A stretch of DNA of 64,000 bases from Nannobrachium achirus (Eukaryota; Chordata; Actinopteri; Myctophiformes; Myctophidae): positions 9,476,544 to 9,540,543 of the forward strand of contig OY997655.1 of NCBI GenBank assembly GCA_963921795.1. Direction: 5' to 3'. A program made the translations under genes and the position numbers. The notes beneath the pieces were generated by a model. The model searched no databases, was not told the origin of the DNA, and saw only the letters and a program-made list of their open reading frames with translations. Below are positions 1-10,650 of this stretch, piece after piece. Numbering within the stretch: the first letter of the stretch is position 1; each line of letters starts with the position of its first letter.

Positions 1-71
1 TACCGTTTATTTTCTCGGACATACGGGGTTTCCACACGTCAGCGACAAGACGTGTGCGTTAACCTTGAAGG

Positions 72-225
<154 letters not shown>

Positions 226-376
226 ACAGCATCTGTAGCCTACACGTACGTGAGAATCAAGCCGGAGCCACAAATCAAATTATCGGAGCCTCGGGGCCAG
301 GCCAGCAAAATTGCCTCTTTTCTCTGCTCTTTATTTTCATGAGCAGAACCTGGCTGGTTCGGGGCTTGACAGAATA

Positions 377-889
377 TTAAGCGTTTAAGACCGGTAACGC
401 ACAGCGTTAGACCTGAATCGCTTTAACCATTATTTTATGCTTTAGCTGTTGAAAAATAGCAGCGCTGCGAGCTTGTAGATCTGCTATTTTTGGAAAAATT
501 GTGAAAGGTTTTTTGAATATTTTGACCCGATTCTATAAATGTCTGATAAATCCTTCTAAGGTTTTTTGGAAATACCTCTTTCGATTTCAGTGGTTCTCAG
601 ACTTTTTCGGGTCAAGGACCCCTAGAATTATGTGTATTTGGCCACGGATCCCCCATCTCCAGGGACCCCATCTCAAAGTATGTTGTTCCAGGGACCCCCC
701 CCCCTTCCCCCCAGAAGCAGAGATTTGAGTTACAAATGTTCAAAGATTTGCAATTTTCTTTTTCTTTTTTCCTTTTTTTTCCAAAAATAGCAGATCTACA
801 AGCTTGTATATCTGCTATTTTTTAATAGTAAAAACAATGCGTTGCATAAAACGATGCGTAACAATGCGTTCCCAGTCTTAATGGATTAA
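377..889. mobile_element. Family A hairpin element, copy 1, TTAA-flanked
   Basis: The ends read TTAAGCGTTTAAGACC and, on the other strand, TTAATCCATTAAGACTGG, so both termini carry TTAA plus a degenerate inverted repeat. Two internal hairpins (452-492 and 782-823) have the shared arm AATAGCAGATCTACAAG but their inner stems are deleted. Between them lies the family core, recognisable by TTTGGCCACGGA and by GGACCCC runs around 630-710. TTAA ends followed by CCC or similar recall piggyBac-type non-autonomous elements; that class assignment is inference. Confidence 0.75.
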
Positions 890-1333
890 AGAGGAGGGGA
901 CAGGAGGCAAATGGAAAGGCACTGCTATTATCTGACTCTCCATCTTCCATTCAAAGTTTACATTTTTTCCTCTTTCTTTTTTTTTTCGTTCTTTGTCGGG
1001 TCGCCGAACATTGCCGCCCTTTACTTATGGTACTTTAAGTACATTTTTTGGTGCCAGTACTTCTTGTAGGCCTACTTTTACTCAAGTTGCAATCCACTTG
1101 AGAATGATATTTTTTTATCTTTATCGCGCCCAGTTTGAAGAGTATTTCTACATTGCAGTATTTTATTTAAGTGGTCCACTGGCCTACCACTGCCAGTGGA
1201 CCACACAAATGAGAAAAAAATCTCACGATCAGACCATCTTCTTCCCCTTAAACAGAATATTTAGCAAAACCTAGCCTGAGCCTCCAATATGGTGTCGGTG
1301 CTAGGTCTTAGCAATCATTAGTCAAACTGCCTG
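890..1333. other. No gene; AT-rich repeat debris
   Basis: Nothing coding is seen. Around 1028-1170 the text has TACTTTAAGTAC and TACTTTTACTCAAGT, phrases of the AGTACT-rich hAT family found elsewhere in the window, so this is probably a decayed copy. Confidence 0.4.
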
Positions 1334-1444
1334 ATAATTTGTCCATTTAGTCCATCTTCTATTGAAGTCAAGCTCCTTATTTCTAATTCTGAAAGTTATT
1401 CTCTCCATTTCCAATATTTCCTGAACTGTTTCCTTCCATTTTGG
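1334..1444 (-). pseudogene. L1-type LINE ORF2 C-terminal fragment
   Basis: On the minus strand 37 codons read without a stop. They start PKWKETVQEILEMERI and end NRRWTKWTNY, resembling the C-terminal tail of fish L1-clade reverse transcriptase ORFs. Flanking bases up to about 1640 (minus) give broken matches such as FWQQIMKDIMNIFK, consistent with a longer decayed copy. No ATG-initiated frame covers it. Family assignment is from recall of LINE C-termini, not a search. Confidence 0.5.
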
Positions 1445-2089
1445 GTGTGTTGGGCTTAAAGGTTTTAACCAGTTCCTCGTGATTTGTTTTGGAGCTGCAG
1501 TTCGTAGAATTCTAAATAGGTATTTATTTGTCTATTTCTTGAATTAGCTCTGGCGGTGTTTTTTATTTATTTAAAGATGTTCATGATATCTTTCATAATT
1601 TGCTGCCAAAATGAATTTATGTGGGAGTGCCCATATTGATGTCTATGTGCCTGTAATATACCGTATGGTGTAACATGAAACATCACACGTCTACCTATTA
1701 ACTCTCCTCCAGTGCATCTGTGCTCTTCAAAGACACACATGTGTGCATCATATTATAACTGAGACTGGAGGAGTGTAAATGTCAGGTGTTAAGCGTGCAC
1801 TGATCCGTCTTTTCATTGTGCTTTATGATTGGAAGGATCTGAAGTGTCTGACTGGGGAATGAAGCCTGTTGGTAACATCTGGCACGGCGCTACACTGCTA
1901 CGCTGCTATGCTGCTACGCTGCTACGCTGCTATGCTGACGCTCTTAAAGCTGTGCGCTCCCTATGCGTTTTACAAACTGCTGCAGGGTTTTACACAGTGG
2001 TGGAAAAACGTTTTCAAGTACCAGTGAGTAAGGCGCCTCAGGGCGACAAGCGGCCTTGCCCTAAAGGGTGAGGTCGCGCCATGTCTTGG
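1445..2089. other. No gene recognised
   Basis: The first 200 bases probably continue the decayed LINE. A short iterated stretch (GCTACGCTGCTATGCTGCTAC type) lies at 1891-1936. The rest shows no recognisable feature. Confidence 0.5.
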
Positions 2090-2530
2090 CCATCTGGCCA
2101 AAGGGATTTGCTTCCCCTGGCATCACTGGGATCTCCATATATGGCAATAAAAGGGATTTGGTTCCCCTGACATCATAGTGTATATATATTGGCATTCACA
2201 GATATGGGATGACATCAGGGCTCTCCATATATGGGCATAAAAGTGATTTGGTAGCCCTGGCATCACAGGGATCTCCATATATGGCAATAAAAGGGATTTG
2301 GTTCTAATGACATCACAGCGATGTCAGAGCGTGATGTCAGAGCGTCAACAAAAAAGACAAGCGTTACCCGTACAGACAGACTCTCCCTTTTATGCCCATA
2401 TATGGAGATCCCCGTGATGCCGGGGGGACAAATCCCTTTTGTGCCCACATATGGAGATATGGAGATCCCAGAGATGACAGGGGAACCAAATGCATTTTAT
2501 GCCCATATATGGAGACCCACATCACTGTGA
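2090..2530. repeat. Family H satellite-like inverted tandem repeat
   Basis: A loosely repeated unit of about 60-70 bp built on AAGGGATTTGGTTCCCCTG, CATCACAGGGATCTCC and ATATATGGGCATAAAA. From 2090 to 2310 the units run forward; from about 2385 to 2530 they run as reverse complement (TTTTATGCCCATATATGGAG). Related blocks lie at 10536-10650 and 39100-39440. Confidence 0.8.
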
Positions 2531-2632
2531 CATCACTGTGACTCTGTCTGTTCTGCCTCAGGGCAGATTTATTATTTTGACAAGTAAAACAGTGACCCCT
2601 ATTAGCAGGTTTATTTGTAACACTCCTTACAC

Positions 2633-4190
2633 AACCTCTAACCTCGCCCACCAGGCTTTCTGAGAGAAAGCCTGGTGTTCGTTCACAACAGGCCGTTTGG
2701 TTTCCACCTAAAGCGCGGAAACCACTAGAAGAAGCGGCGTTGCTTTGATTTGGTTCCCTCCGTTTGTTTCCCTAATCCCTATTAAAATGCTGGAGTAGCT
2801 TAGTGTAGTCTTTCCAGTCGCTACGAGTTGGACTAAAAGATGCATATACCAAACACATTTTTCAAAAGCAAAACTACTCCGCATCAAGGAGTTTATTAGG
2901 TAGGCCCTAAAAGTATGTCCTTGAGCAGACGCGGATTTAGCCCTGAGCACCAGGGGGGCGCTACAGGGAGCTTTTGCCGCGGGCCCGCTCCACGTGACGC
3001 GCGCGCGACCGCAGTTTTATTAATTTATTTTTTAAGTTTTGCAGTCATTTTGCCCTATTCACCAGCAGTCTCCCAGTCCCCACCCACCCCTTAGGTTAAG
3101 CAAAACAACTGATGATTTAAGTAACATTTGTCTCAGCGGACAACTTTTGACATCAAGAAAAGAGTTAGGCATAGGCAAGCTGCAGCAGCAGTCAAGTGTA
3201 CTCACCACCCAGAAGAATTAGATTTAATAGAGATTTTGTTATTAGATTTTTACTCACTGTATGGTCGAGTGGTCACGATAGTGCGTCCATGCATCTCTGT
3301 TATGCAACTTTGGGAAAGTTGTAAAGGCTTTGGTGGTGATCTTGTACAGTTTCCATAACATCTCCTCATAAAGAACTTCAATCGAGTGTATAATGTTTGT
3401 TTTATATGGGTTGTTAGTTGTCCTGCGTGCCTTCCATAATTCCCATTGGCCATGGGTTAACAGTGCACATTGCAAGATGACGCTGAAATGGACTGCTGTC
3501 TTCTCTCTCCCCCCAGCGCCCCCGTTCGCAAATTAATGTGTAGGCTAAACTGTTCTGATAATACAACTTGTTTTGGCTGTCCATTCATCATGTATAACTT
3601 AAACTGCGCGCTCGTATTCCAAACCAATGCAGCTTAACAACATAACAAACCGACAATTAGGGCCAACCCAGCAACAACTATCGTTTCATGTCTTACTTTC
3701 ACAATAAAGTGTCTCCCGCTTACCTCCCAATGCAGCTTATTTCACGCAGGTTATTATTAACCGGAAAAAGTGTAGCTTAACCCGTGTGTTTTTGTGCAAC
3801 CAAACGTGCATGGGAGAGAGAGTGATGAGGGTGAGAGAGAGAGAGAGAGACATTGAGAAACAGAGTTGAGAGAGAACTGCCGTTGTTTAGGAGTAGTACT
3901 GCACTTGGGTATCACACTTTTCTCCGTCTGACCGTCTCTCTCCCGATTTTGCTAGCCCCGAAAACTACCGGTGCTAGTCCGGAAACTAGTGGTGCTTTAG
4001 CACCAAAAGCCACCGCGTAACTCCGCCACTGTCCTTGAGCGCAGGGGAATTATTTTGGGTTAAAACTGATTCCGGTGGATAGTTCCAGCCAAATTGTAGT
4101 CCTTTGATTACTACAACATGACGTTTTGTGGTTTCCGCTCAAGACCGGTTACAAGCCCGAAAAGTGAAGTGATCCCAGACTACACAACCT
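2633..4190. mobile_element. Family F repeat, copy 1, split by a hAT insertion
   Basis: It begins CTAACCTCGCCCACCAGG with a small hairpin CCAGGCTTTC/GAAAGCCTGG (2652-2677) and ends near CAGACTACACAACC. The F sequence is 2633-2925 joined to 4040-4190; the middle is the hAT element 2926-4031. Two further F copies occur at 8190-8540 and, reversed, 60045-60820. Confidence 0.75.
2926..4031. mobile_element. Non-autonomous hAT element, 8-bp TSD TCCTTGAG
   Basis: The 1106-bp element has ends CAGACGCGGATTTA and, on the other strand, CAGTGGCGGAGTTA. It is flanked by perfect 8-bp duplications TCCTTGAG at 2918-2925 and 4032-4039. The unoccupied site is present in this window on the minus strand near 60215-60240, where the F sequence runs through TCCTTGAG once. 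A purine run GAGAGA lies at 3835-3850. No transposase is seen; the short frames inside are not recognised. Confidence 0.92.
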
Positions 4191-4495
4191 CAAGCAGGTG
4201 CACATTCAGGCCGGGAACACATTTTGCTGTTTGGGAGGGGCTTACAGTACATGTACAGTATGTAGCAACATATTTGTTTTGTAGGCTGATTTCTGATTTA
4301 GCCCTATTCTATAGGTTAGGCCTAAATGGGTTAATAATCAAAGCAGGTGTTGTGACTTTGTTGATTAGCAGAGGCTCTGGGCAGAAGCTACATGTTGTTT
4401 GGAGAGTGCAGACATGTTTTTGTATCCTGTAGCATACATGGTTTTGTCTCCTGATATGACTTTTGAATGGATAAGAATCTTTTCTTCGGTTAGTG
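4191..4495. other. No gene recognised
   Basis: AT-rich sequence with TAGGCCT motifs common in fish intergenic DNA. An open frame of 104 codons starting at 4118 spans the junction with family F and has no recognisable domain. Confidence 0.4.
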
Positions 4496-4751
4496 TTGTA
4501 GTTGTCAGGTGAAAACTCTTCATCATCAGCTCGTGTTTATTTTAACGACGCTGGCAGCAGCTTTTCTTCACTGCATGTTCAGCCCTCTGACCTCCTGGAG
4601 GGAGAAAACAATAAGAGACAAATTGTTATTTTAAAACCTTAAAGACATTCATTGTCCTTTAGAACATTTAATCCACTCTTTACGTGACACAAGAGCCAAT
4701 AGAAACAATGCTGCTCTGACATTCTCCCAGCCATATTATCGTCCATGGCTT
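4496..4751 (-). repeat. 256-bp inverted duplication, arm 1 (partner at 42971-43226)
   Basis: The reverse complement of this block matches 42971-43226 over the same length with seven mismatches by eye and no indel (about 97%). On the minus strand it contains TTGTTTTCTCCCTCCAG, a strong-looking splice acceptor, before a short frame that stops after EVRGLNMQ. The block ends exactly where a truncated family A element begins (4753). Confidence 0.9.
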
Positions 4752-4752
4752 C

Positions 4753-5240
4753 AGAACGGGTACACATTGTTGTGTATTATTATTTTATGCTTTAACTATT
4801 GAAAAATAGCAGATATACAAGCTCACAGCGCGGCACCGAGTGCCGCGCTGCGAGCTTGTAGATCTGCTATTTTTGAAAAATCGTGAAAATTAGAATTTTG
4901 ACCCGATTCTATAAGTGTCTTTTGATTCCATCTAAGACTTTTTGAAAAACCTATGTTTCTATGTCAGCAATCTGGCTCGCCATCGTCAAAGAAAAGGTCC
5001 TTTTCACTTAAATGGAGCTCAGTTAGTCTGTTCTTGAGAGACTACTACGTCAGTGGTTCTCAAACGTTTTCATGTGAAGGACCCCCAAAATGATATGTAT
5101 TATTTGGCCACGGACACCCATCTCAAAATATTTAGTTCCAGGGACCACCCAGAAGCAAAATTTGAGTTACAAATGTTCGCTTTAAAAAAAAGATTTGCAC
5201 ACATTTTCACGACATTTTCAAAAATAGCAGATCTACAAGT
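4753..5240. mobile_element. Family A hairpin element, copy 2, truncated both ends
   Basis: It begins AGAACGGGTACACATTG, matching the inner part of the terminal repeat of the copy at 25311-25898 but lacking TTAACCCATTT. The left hairpin (4801-4876) has inner stem CAGCGCGGCAC/GTGCCGCGCTG. The core (5051-5180) has CAGTGGTTCTCAAACG and TTTGGCCACGGA. The right hairpin (5225-5240) is cut after CTACAAG, where family D begins. Confidence 0.85.
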
Positions 5241-5398
5241 CGCCATGGGAACCAAAGAGTTCAGTAAGAACATGGGTGGGACCCCGTCACGGAAGGCTGT
5301 TGCTTAACGATTTGGACTGCTACGGCGATTACGTCACAGCAAGCCGTAGTCCCGCCTCGCGTCGCGGTCGTAGAAACGGTCTGCTTAACCTGGCTATT
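5241..5398. repeat. Family D repeat, copy 1 (partial)
   Basis: Starts TCGCCATGGGAACCAAAGAG and runs to GAAACGGTCTGCTTAACCTG. It matches 40580-40738 closely and 22720-22830 more loosely. High CpG content (CGCCTCGCGTCGCGGTCG). Function and class unknown. Confidence 0.7.
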
Positions 5399-5399
5399 G

Positions 5400-5512
5400 A
5401 GTCAGGAGAGAGGGACAGGGAGACAGATTGAGACAGACAGACTGACAGACACAGAGATTGGGACAAGAGAGAGAGATTGAGACAGAAAAGGAGAAGAACA
5501 GACAGATTCATT
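5400..5512. repeat. Purine-rich GACA/GAGA simple repeat
   Basis: Degenerate GAGACAGA/GACAGACA repeats. The minus-strand frame over it is low-complexity Ser/Leu. Confidence 0.85.
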
Positions 5513-5671
5513 TGTGACATATATACGTATACATTACTGTAGTGTATGTGCAGAACCGCTGTCCATGTTTGTAATGATACCGGTGTGTGCGTGCGCACGT
5601 GCGTCTAACAGGCATTCTCCATTAGTAAAAATGTAAATTGCGACGCAATTTACATTGGTGTGAGCGTGTAC

Positions 5672-5696
5672 AGTGTGTGTGTGTGTGTGTGTGTGC
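5672..5696. repeat. Short (TG)n microsatellite
   Basis: About twelve TG units followed by alternating CGCGCACGCG. Nearby 5633-5655 is a small palindrome around TTGCGACGCAA. Confidence 0.9.
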
Positions 5697-5870
5697 GCGC
5701 ACGCGCCCACAAACAGGCATGAACAGAGAAATATTGACACGTTGGATGCAGCGGGCTGAGATGTGCCTTCATTGTAATGTATGGGCTTCATTTAAGCAGG
5801 CTGCTCGGTCTGCCGCGGTGGCAGCGCACCGCTAAATGATGAATGCACCGCCGCCCACAACATGCGTGCA

Positions 5871-6394
5871 CAGGGGTGTCACACCAAACTCTGGGCCCTG
5901 GGTACAAGGATTCACTGCAGGGCCCCCCATGAATGATGTTCTTCATAGCCATTTAGACTGCTGGGAACGCCTTATTACGCATTATTTTAGGCTTCACCTA
6001 TTGAAAAATAGCAGATATACAAGCTCGGTGCCGCGCTGCAAGCTTGTAGATCTGCTATTTTGTTTTATTTATTTATTTTAATCGTGAAAATTACAAATCT
6101 TAAAAACCTTCATGTTTCTATGTCAGTGGTGCTCAAACCGAAGGACCCCCCCCCCCCCCAGAAGGAAAACTTTAGTTGCAAATGTTCGCTTAAAAAATAC
6201 ATACAGTATATTCAAAGACTTCAACAGATTTTCACGACTTTAAAAAAAATAGCAGATCTACAAGCTCACAGCGCGGCACTCGGTGCCGCGCTGTGAGCTT
6301 GTATATCTGCTATTTTTCAATAGCTAAGGTATAAAATAATTAAGGCCCCTCCACCACCTTGGGCCCTAGTAACTCAGTCCCACTCCCCCCCTTG
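5871..6394. mobile_element. hAT-like shell (CAGGGGTGTC ends) carrying the family A two-hairpin module
   Basis: The left end CAGGGGTGTCACACC, with TGGGCCCTGGGTACAAGG, and the right end with CACCTTGGGCCCTAGTAACT match the shells at 30184-30729 and 48289-48810. Inside are hairpins at 6003-6060 (inner stem shortened) and 6245-6318 (inner stem intact) around the family core. The right terminus is damaged (GAGACGCCCATG), and flanks TGCGTGCA and TGCGTACA suggest a decayed 8-bp duplication. Confidence 0.75.
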
Positions 6395-6406
6395 AGACGC
6401 CCATGC

Positions 6407-6544
6407 GTACACTCGCTCACACACGTGCACTCGCTCACACACGTGCACTCGCTCACACACATGCACGTGCACTCGCTCACACACGTGCACTCGCTCACAC
6501 ACATGCACGTGCACTCGCTCACACACATGCACTCGCTCACACAA
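6407..6544. repeat. 18-bp minisatellite, CACTCGCTCACACACGTG
   Basis: Six to seven imperfect units, some with an extra CATGCA. It keeps several frames open on both strands as Cys/Glu/Val or His/Thr/Leu repeats; these are not genes. Confidence 0.95.
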
Positions 6545-6758
6545 CGGTGGCGCTGAGGCATGCAGGCTTGCATGTTGTTTGCCATCAGGTGGGACACCTT
6601 GTATGTACGAAACCATTTCTTTTTAGCAAATGGCGAAATTAGATCTTATTCTGCATGGGTTTTCAGATCAAAAGGGCCCTGTACTGCTGTGAGGGGGGGG
6701 GGGGCATAGATTAGGAGATTAGAGACCCCTAATATATTGGAAATGACAAAATACATAT

Positions 6759-7015
6759 TGTCGTTGTCGGGTGTAAACCTTGTATCTCCAAGTTTCAAAT
6801 TTGTATGTTCTTTCGCGAAGTAAAGCCCTGCTTCATCAGACAAGGCCGTCGCACAAAAGTAGTGAAAACAGCTGATCTACAAGCACACAACGCCTCGCAC
6901 CGCGAGGCGTTGTGTGCTTGTAGATCGGCTGTTTTCACTAGTTTAAATCATTTTTGAAATGAAAAATGCAAAATGAACGGTTTTGGACATACAAGGTTTT
7001 CACCCGACAACGGCG
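6759..7015. mobile_element. Family B hairpin element, copy 1
   Basis: Ends TGTCGTTGTCGGG and, on the other strand, CGCCGTTGTCGGGTG, each flanked by ATAT (6755-6758, 7016-7019). The central hairpin 6860-6941 is nearly perfect: AGTGAAAACAGCTGATCTAC pairs with GTAGATCGGCTGTTTTCACT, inner stem CAACGCCTCGC/GCGAGGCGTTG. About 255 bp, no coding capacity, MITE-like. Confidence 0.88.
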
Positions 7016-7138
7016 ATATAATGGCCTATGAATTTATAATACTGTCACCAGTAAGTGGGCCCTTGGGTTTATTAAACCCATCAACCCTATACAAATTACG
7101 CTTGTGTTTTTAGCATTATTTTAACGAAATGATTTAAA

Positions 7139-7329
7139 ATAGGAAAATACCTGATCTACTCACAAGCTCACAGTGCCTCCTGGAGCAAGGCGATGTGGGC
7201 TTCTAGATCAGCTATTTCCCGTGGACCGGCTATTTTCACTACCTTTGTGCAACACTCTTGTATGATGAAGTAGGAGCATTGATTTCATACGTAAAATGAA
7301 ATATGGATACAAGGTTTCTGCCCGACAGC
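7139..7329. mobile_element. Family B element, copy 2, decayed and split by a hAT
   Basis: A degraded hairpin (7146-7225) is followed by TTGTATGATGAAG and TACAAGGTTTCTGCCCGACA, the right half of family B. The terminal repeat is interrupted by the hAT 7330-9673; the few remaining bases resume at 9674. Confidence 0.75.
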
Positions 7330-8114
7330 CAGTGATGGGCAGTAGCGAGCTACAAGTAGCGACGCTACATAGCTCAACTACATTTTTCAGTAGCGTCACG
7401 GTAGCGCCGCTCGTTTTGAACCAAATAGCTTTTAGCGTAGCGGAGCTATTTTTAGACACCAGTAGTGACGTAGCGTCCACCAAACGCTACACGTTACTAA
7501 TAAAGGTTGTGCGCAAAAAAGAAAAGAAGAAATCCCCGGAGAAAAGCCATGGTACAGCCTGTGCACAGTGCACATGAATCACAGCTCGTTTTATACTTCT
7601 ATAGTACAGCGGTGTCATTTGCAAAAAAGGACAGATCTACAAGCTATCAACGCGTCTCGGCTCGGCAGGGTGTTCGCTTGAAGATCTACCCTTGCTTCCA
7701 TGGCTCCTCCCCAATGGCAAGAAGTCACTGCTCTCTGTCTGTCTGCACCGGTGCACTCACTGCACACAGAGAGAGACACGGAGAGACGGAGGGATATGGA
7801 ACTAAACATACACAGTGTGAAACTAAAGTTATTTGCAACGTTTGCAATGTTAGAACTTCACTGACTCGTTATAACTTTAACCAAATGCGGGTGAAACAGT
7901 GAAGGGGACACCGCGCCGCATGATAGAGTGCAAGGAACGTCGGACTCGGACTGGACATACCTTGCATATCGATCAAAAACAACCATTCACACCTCGTTTA
8001 AAAAGCGTGCCTCAACGACGTGAATTAACATAAGAATGAGCCATCGGCTGAATGCATGTCTGATCCTTTGTGTGACCTGCTAAATTAGTGCTAAAGTTTC
8101 TGTTCTGTCTAAAG

Positions 8115-8929
8115 CAGAGATGGAAAAAGTACTCACAATTTGTACTCAGTAAAAGTATCAATACTTCGCTGTAGATGTAGGCCTACCCTAACCTCGCATC
8201 ACCAGGCTTTCCGCTGGGGGAAAGCCTGGTCTTCGTTTACTAAACGGGCCGTTTGATCCGGTCGGGAGCGGAAGATCTCCTACGTTTTTCTGTAGTCCAA
8301 AACGGACTACACTTTGGCCGGAAACAACGACCGGAAACAGTTTCAACCCAGTTAGCGCATGCGCAAGTCGTTAGCCATGTAGTTAGCGCATGCGCAAGTA
8401 CGGGTTAAAACTGTTTCCGGTCGTTGTTTCCGGCCAAAGTGTAGTCCGTTTTGGACTACAGAAAAACGTAGGAGATCTTCCGCTCCCGACCGGATCAAAA
8501 GCCCGAAATTGGAAGCCAGCCCAGGCTAGGCCTACCCCATTACAAGCGAATGTCCAGAATTCAAAATGTACTTGAGTAAAAGTATGAAAGTATTGGCAAA
8601 TGTAGGTCTACTTAAAGTACCAAAAGTAAAAGTAAGCTACTAAATGTTTAAAAATAGCCAAGGAAGGTATAAAATAGGGCTAAAGTGGAATAATGTAGTC
8701 TATATTTTATAATATAATCTTTCATAGCTGTAAAGTAACTAGTAACTAAAGTTTTCAAATTATTGTAGTAGAGTAAAAGTACAATATTTGGATTTGAGAT
8801 GTAGTGAGTAGAAGTAAAAGTACTGAAAACTTGGAATACTCTGGAAATACTCAAGTAAAGTACAGATACCTCAAAATTGTACTTAGTGTAAGTAGGCCTA
8901 CAGTAAATCTACTTTACTTTACACCACTG
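8115..8929. mobile_element. Nested AGTACT-rich hAT
   Basis: Left end CAGAGATGGAAAAAGTACTC; right end on the other strand CAGTGGTGTAAAGTAAAG. Flanks GTCTAAAG and GTCCGAAG agree at six of eight positions, fitting an aged hAT duplication. The interior is dominated by AAAAGTA phrases. It carries the family F palindrome. Relatives: 23720-24057, 39440-39610, 41082-41210, 57354-57540. Confidence 0.75.
8190..8540. mobile_element. Family F copy 2 with long perfect inverted arms
   Basis: Begins CTAACCTCGCATCACCAGG with the family's CCAGGCTTTC hairpin. Two arms of about 95 bp (8255-8350 and 8402-8496) are almost exact reverse complements. The 51-base spacer has a direct repeat GTTAGCGCATGCGCAAGT at about 8352 and 8382. 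Confidence 0.88.
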
Positions 8930-9049
8930 GTCCGAAGTAGTCAAAGTAGAACGTTACACTCAACTCACCATTTATCTGCACTAAAGTACAAAATGAATTG
9001 TAGGCCTATAACATGAATCAATTCAAATGAGAATGTTGCTATACTTACT

Positions 9050-9130
9050 AACTGACTGACTGACTGACTGACTGACTGACTGACTGTCTGTTTATCAGCA
9101 TAAAGATTATCCATCCATCCATCCATCTTA
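9050..9130. repeat. (ACTG)n and (ATCC)n microsatellites
   Basis: About nine ACTG units at 9050-9086 and five ATCC units at 9110-9128, inside the hAT. Confidence 0.95.
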
Positions 9131-9821
9131 TCAGCTGTTTCGACAGCACACAGATCAGGGCACTCTTTTGTCCACAGCTAACTAATGACAGTGAAGTGGC
9201 AATTTAAGGACCTTTTAGACATTTTTAATACCTAAAAAATATAAATAAAATACCAAAACTGCATCAAAAGTTAGCAACTATAAAAACTGGTCAAACATTG
9301 GCCAATTTGACAATTTAGTGAAAGAGGCACAACTTGTGAAAATGGCAGATCTACAAGCTCGAAACGCCTTGTGTTCCGAGGTGTTGTGAGCTTGTAGATC
9401 TGCTATTTTCATATATTTTTTTTATAATAATCAATTGAACTGAGCATTTTTTGCCTGACTATTTGTTTGGTGGAAAGTTACACTTGATCATGAAGTTGAT
9501 TAAAAAAAAAAAAAAAAAAAAGCTTTGTTGTAGTTAGCTACTTTTGCCATGTAGCTTGTAGCTTGCTTTGCTACATTTTCTGTGGGTAGCTTCGTTGTAG
9601 CTTAAGCTATATTTCATCAAGAGTAGCTTGTAGCTTAGCTTACTACATTTTCCAAGTAGCTTGCCCATCACTGCCGACAGCTATATAACATGCAAAAAGG
9701 GGAACATATACAGTTGGAGGGCGTACAGCATACTGTGTAAAGAGAGCTACGTCACATTTTGTCATTATATACAATGTTGTATGTACATGTACATGTACAG
9801 GGTGTAAAGCTTTTTAGAGTT

Positions 9822-10214
9822 CTCTCCTCTGCGTCATCAGCGCCCACACCCTAGTAGGTGGGGTTGGCGAAACATGCCTTTTGCATGTTCTCCCCGTGTC
9901 TCCTATAGTAGATACCCTCACAAAAACATGCAGTAATCCTGGTCTCAATAATGCCTCCCCCTGGCCAGCCGGTGGCGCCTGATGGAGGGGAAAGGAACTG
10001 GTTGGAATAACGTGTTCCTTCCACGCGCTACGTCCAAACCGGGGAAATCCCCCCTGTCAGGTGAAAAGAAACAACTTGGACTACTCATGCATTGAAGGAA
10101 GCATGAGGTCAGTCCGTTGTCTCCCCAGGCGCGGCAGAGGGAGAGCAGAGCCCAGGATTACATAGGCAATTGGCACTGGGTGAAAAAATGGGTTGCAAAA
10201 TCGTGGGATAAAAA
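9822..10214 (+). mobile_element. V-SINE-like tRNA-derived SINE, 5' truncated
   Basis: Matches the full SINE at 44401-44910 from GCGTCATCAGCGCCCACACC onward, through TTTGCATGTTCTCCCCGTGT and CCTCCCCCTGGCCAGCCGG to GGGTGAAAAAATGGGTTGC. The tRNA head is missing. It ends with an A-rich stretch. Confidence 0.85.
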
Positions 10215-10535
10215 TTAAGAGAATTTAAAAATATATTTTAAGTAGTAGGCTATGCACAAAACGCCTGGGATTAAAAATGTGTTTAAAGGTAGGATCTCTG
10301 TTTATACTGTATGTGCAGCAGGTCCAGATCAAATGGTGTCTCTGGTAGGAGACTCTATAAAGAGTCTACGTTAACACCTGCTCACAGAGTCTCCTACAGA
10401 GCAACCACCCGATCGTGAAATGAATGGCTTTGGAATTTGACAAAAACTAAAACAATGAATTCAAGCCAATAGACTTCATGGGGTGTGTAATCGATAGAAG
10501 TCATTTTTAAAGTAATAATCTTTAAACAGAGATAG
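10215..10535. other. No gene; small inverted repeat
   Basis: GGTAGGAGACTCT (10346-10358) pairs with AGAGTCTCCTAC (10386-10397). Otherwise nothing recognised. Confidence 0.5.
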
Positions 10536-10650
10536 TTGTGGACATCAGGGATTTGTTCCCCCTGGCATCGCAGTGATCTCTCTAACAGGGCATCTTTAAT
10601 ATTGATGACATCAGGGACTCCATATATGGGCATTAAAGGGATTCTGTTAG
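10536..10650. repeat. Family H fragment
   Basis: Contains GGGATTTGTTCCCCCTGGCA, TCTCTCTAACAGGGCATC and CTCCATATATGGGCATTAAA, matching the reverse complement of 39230-39330. Confidence 0.8.

Larger units (their letters stand above)
7330..9673. mobile_element. Non-autonomous hAT, 2.3 kb, 8-bp TSD CCGACAGC
   Basis: Ends CAGTGATGGGCAGTAGC and, on the other strand, CAGTGATGGGCAAGCTAC; perfect 8-bp duplications CCGACAGC at 7322-7329 and 9674-9681. Subterminal regions are rich in GTAGC iterations. It contains a degraded hairpin at 7632-7690, a good one at 9336-9410, and the nested hAT 8115-8929. No transposase seen. Confidence 0.92.

Noticed and set aside
4801..4876. Rho-independent terminator or CRISPR-like repeat
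   Set aside because: Perfect hairpins and repeated palindromes are present, but the context is eukaryotic, spacing is irregular and there are no unique spacers; they are transposon modules.
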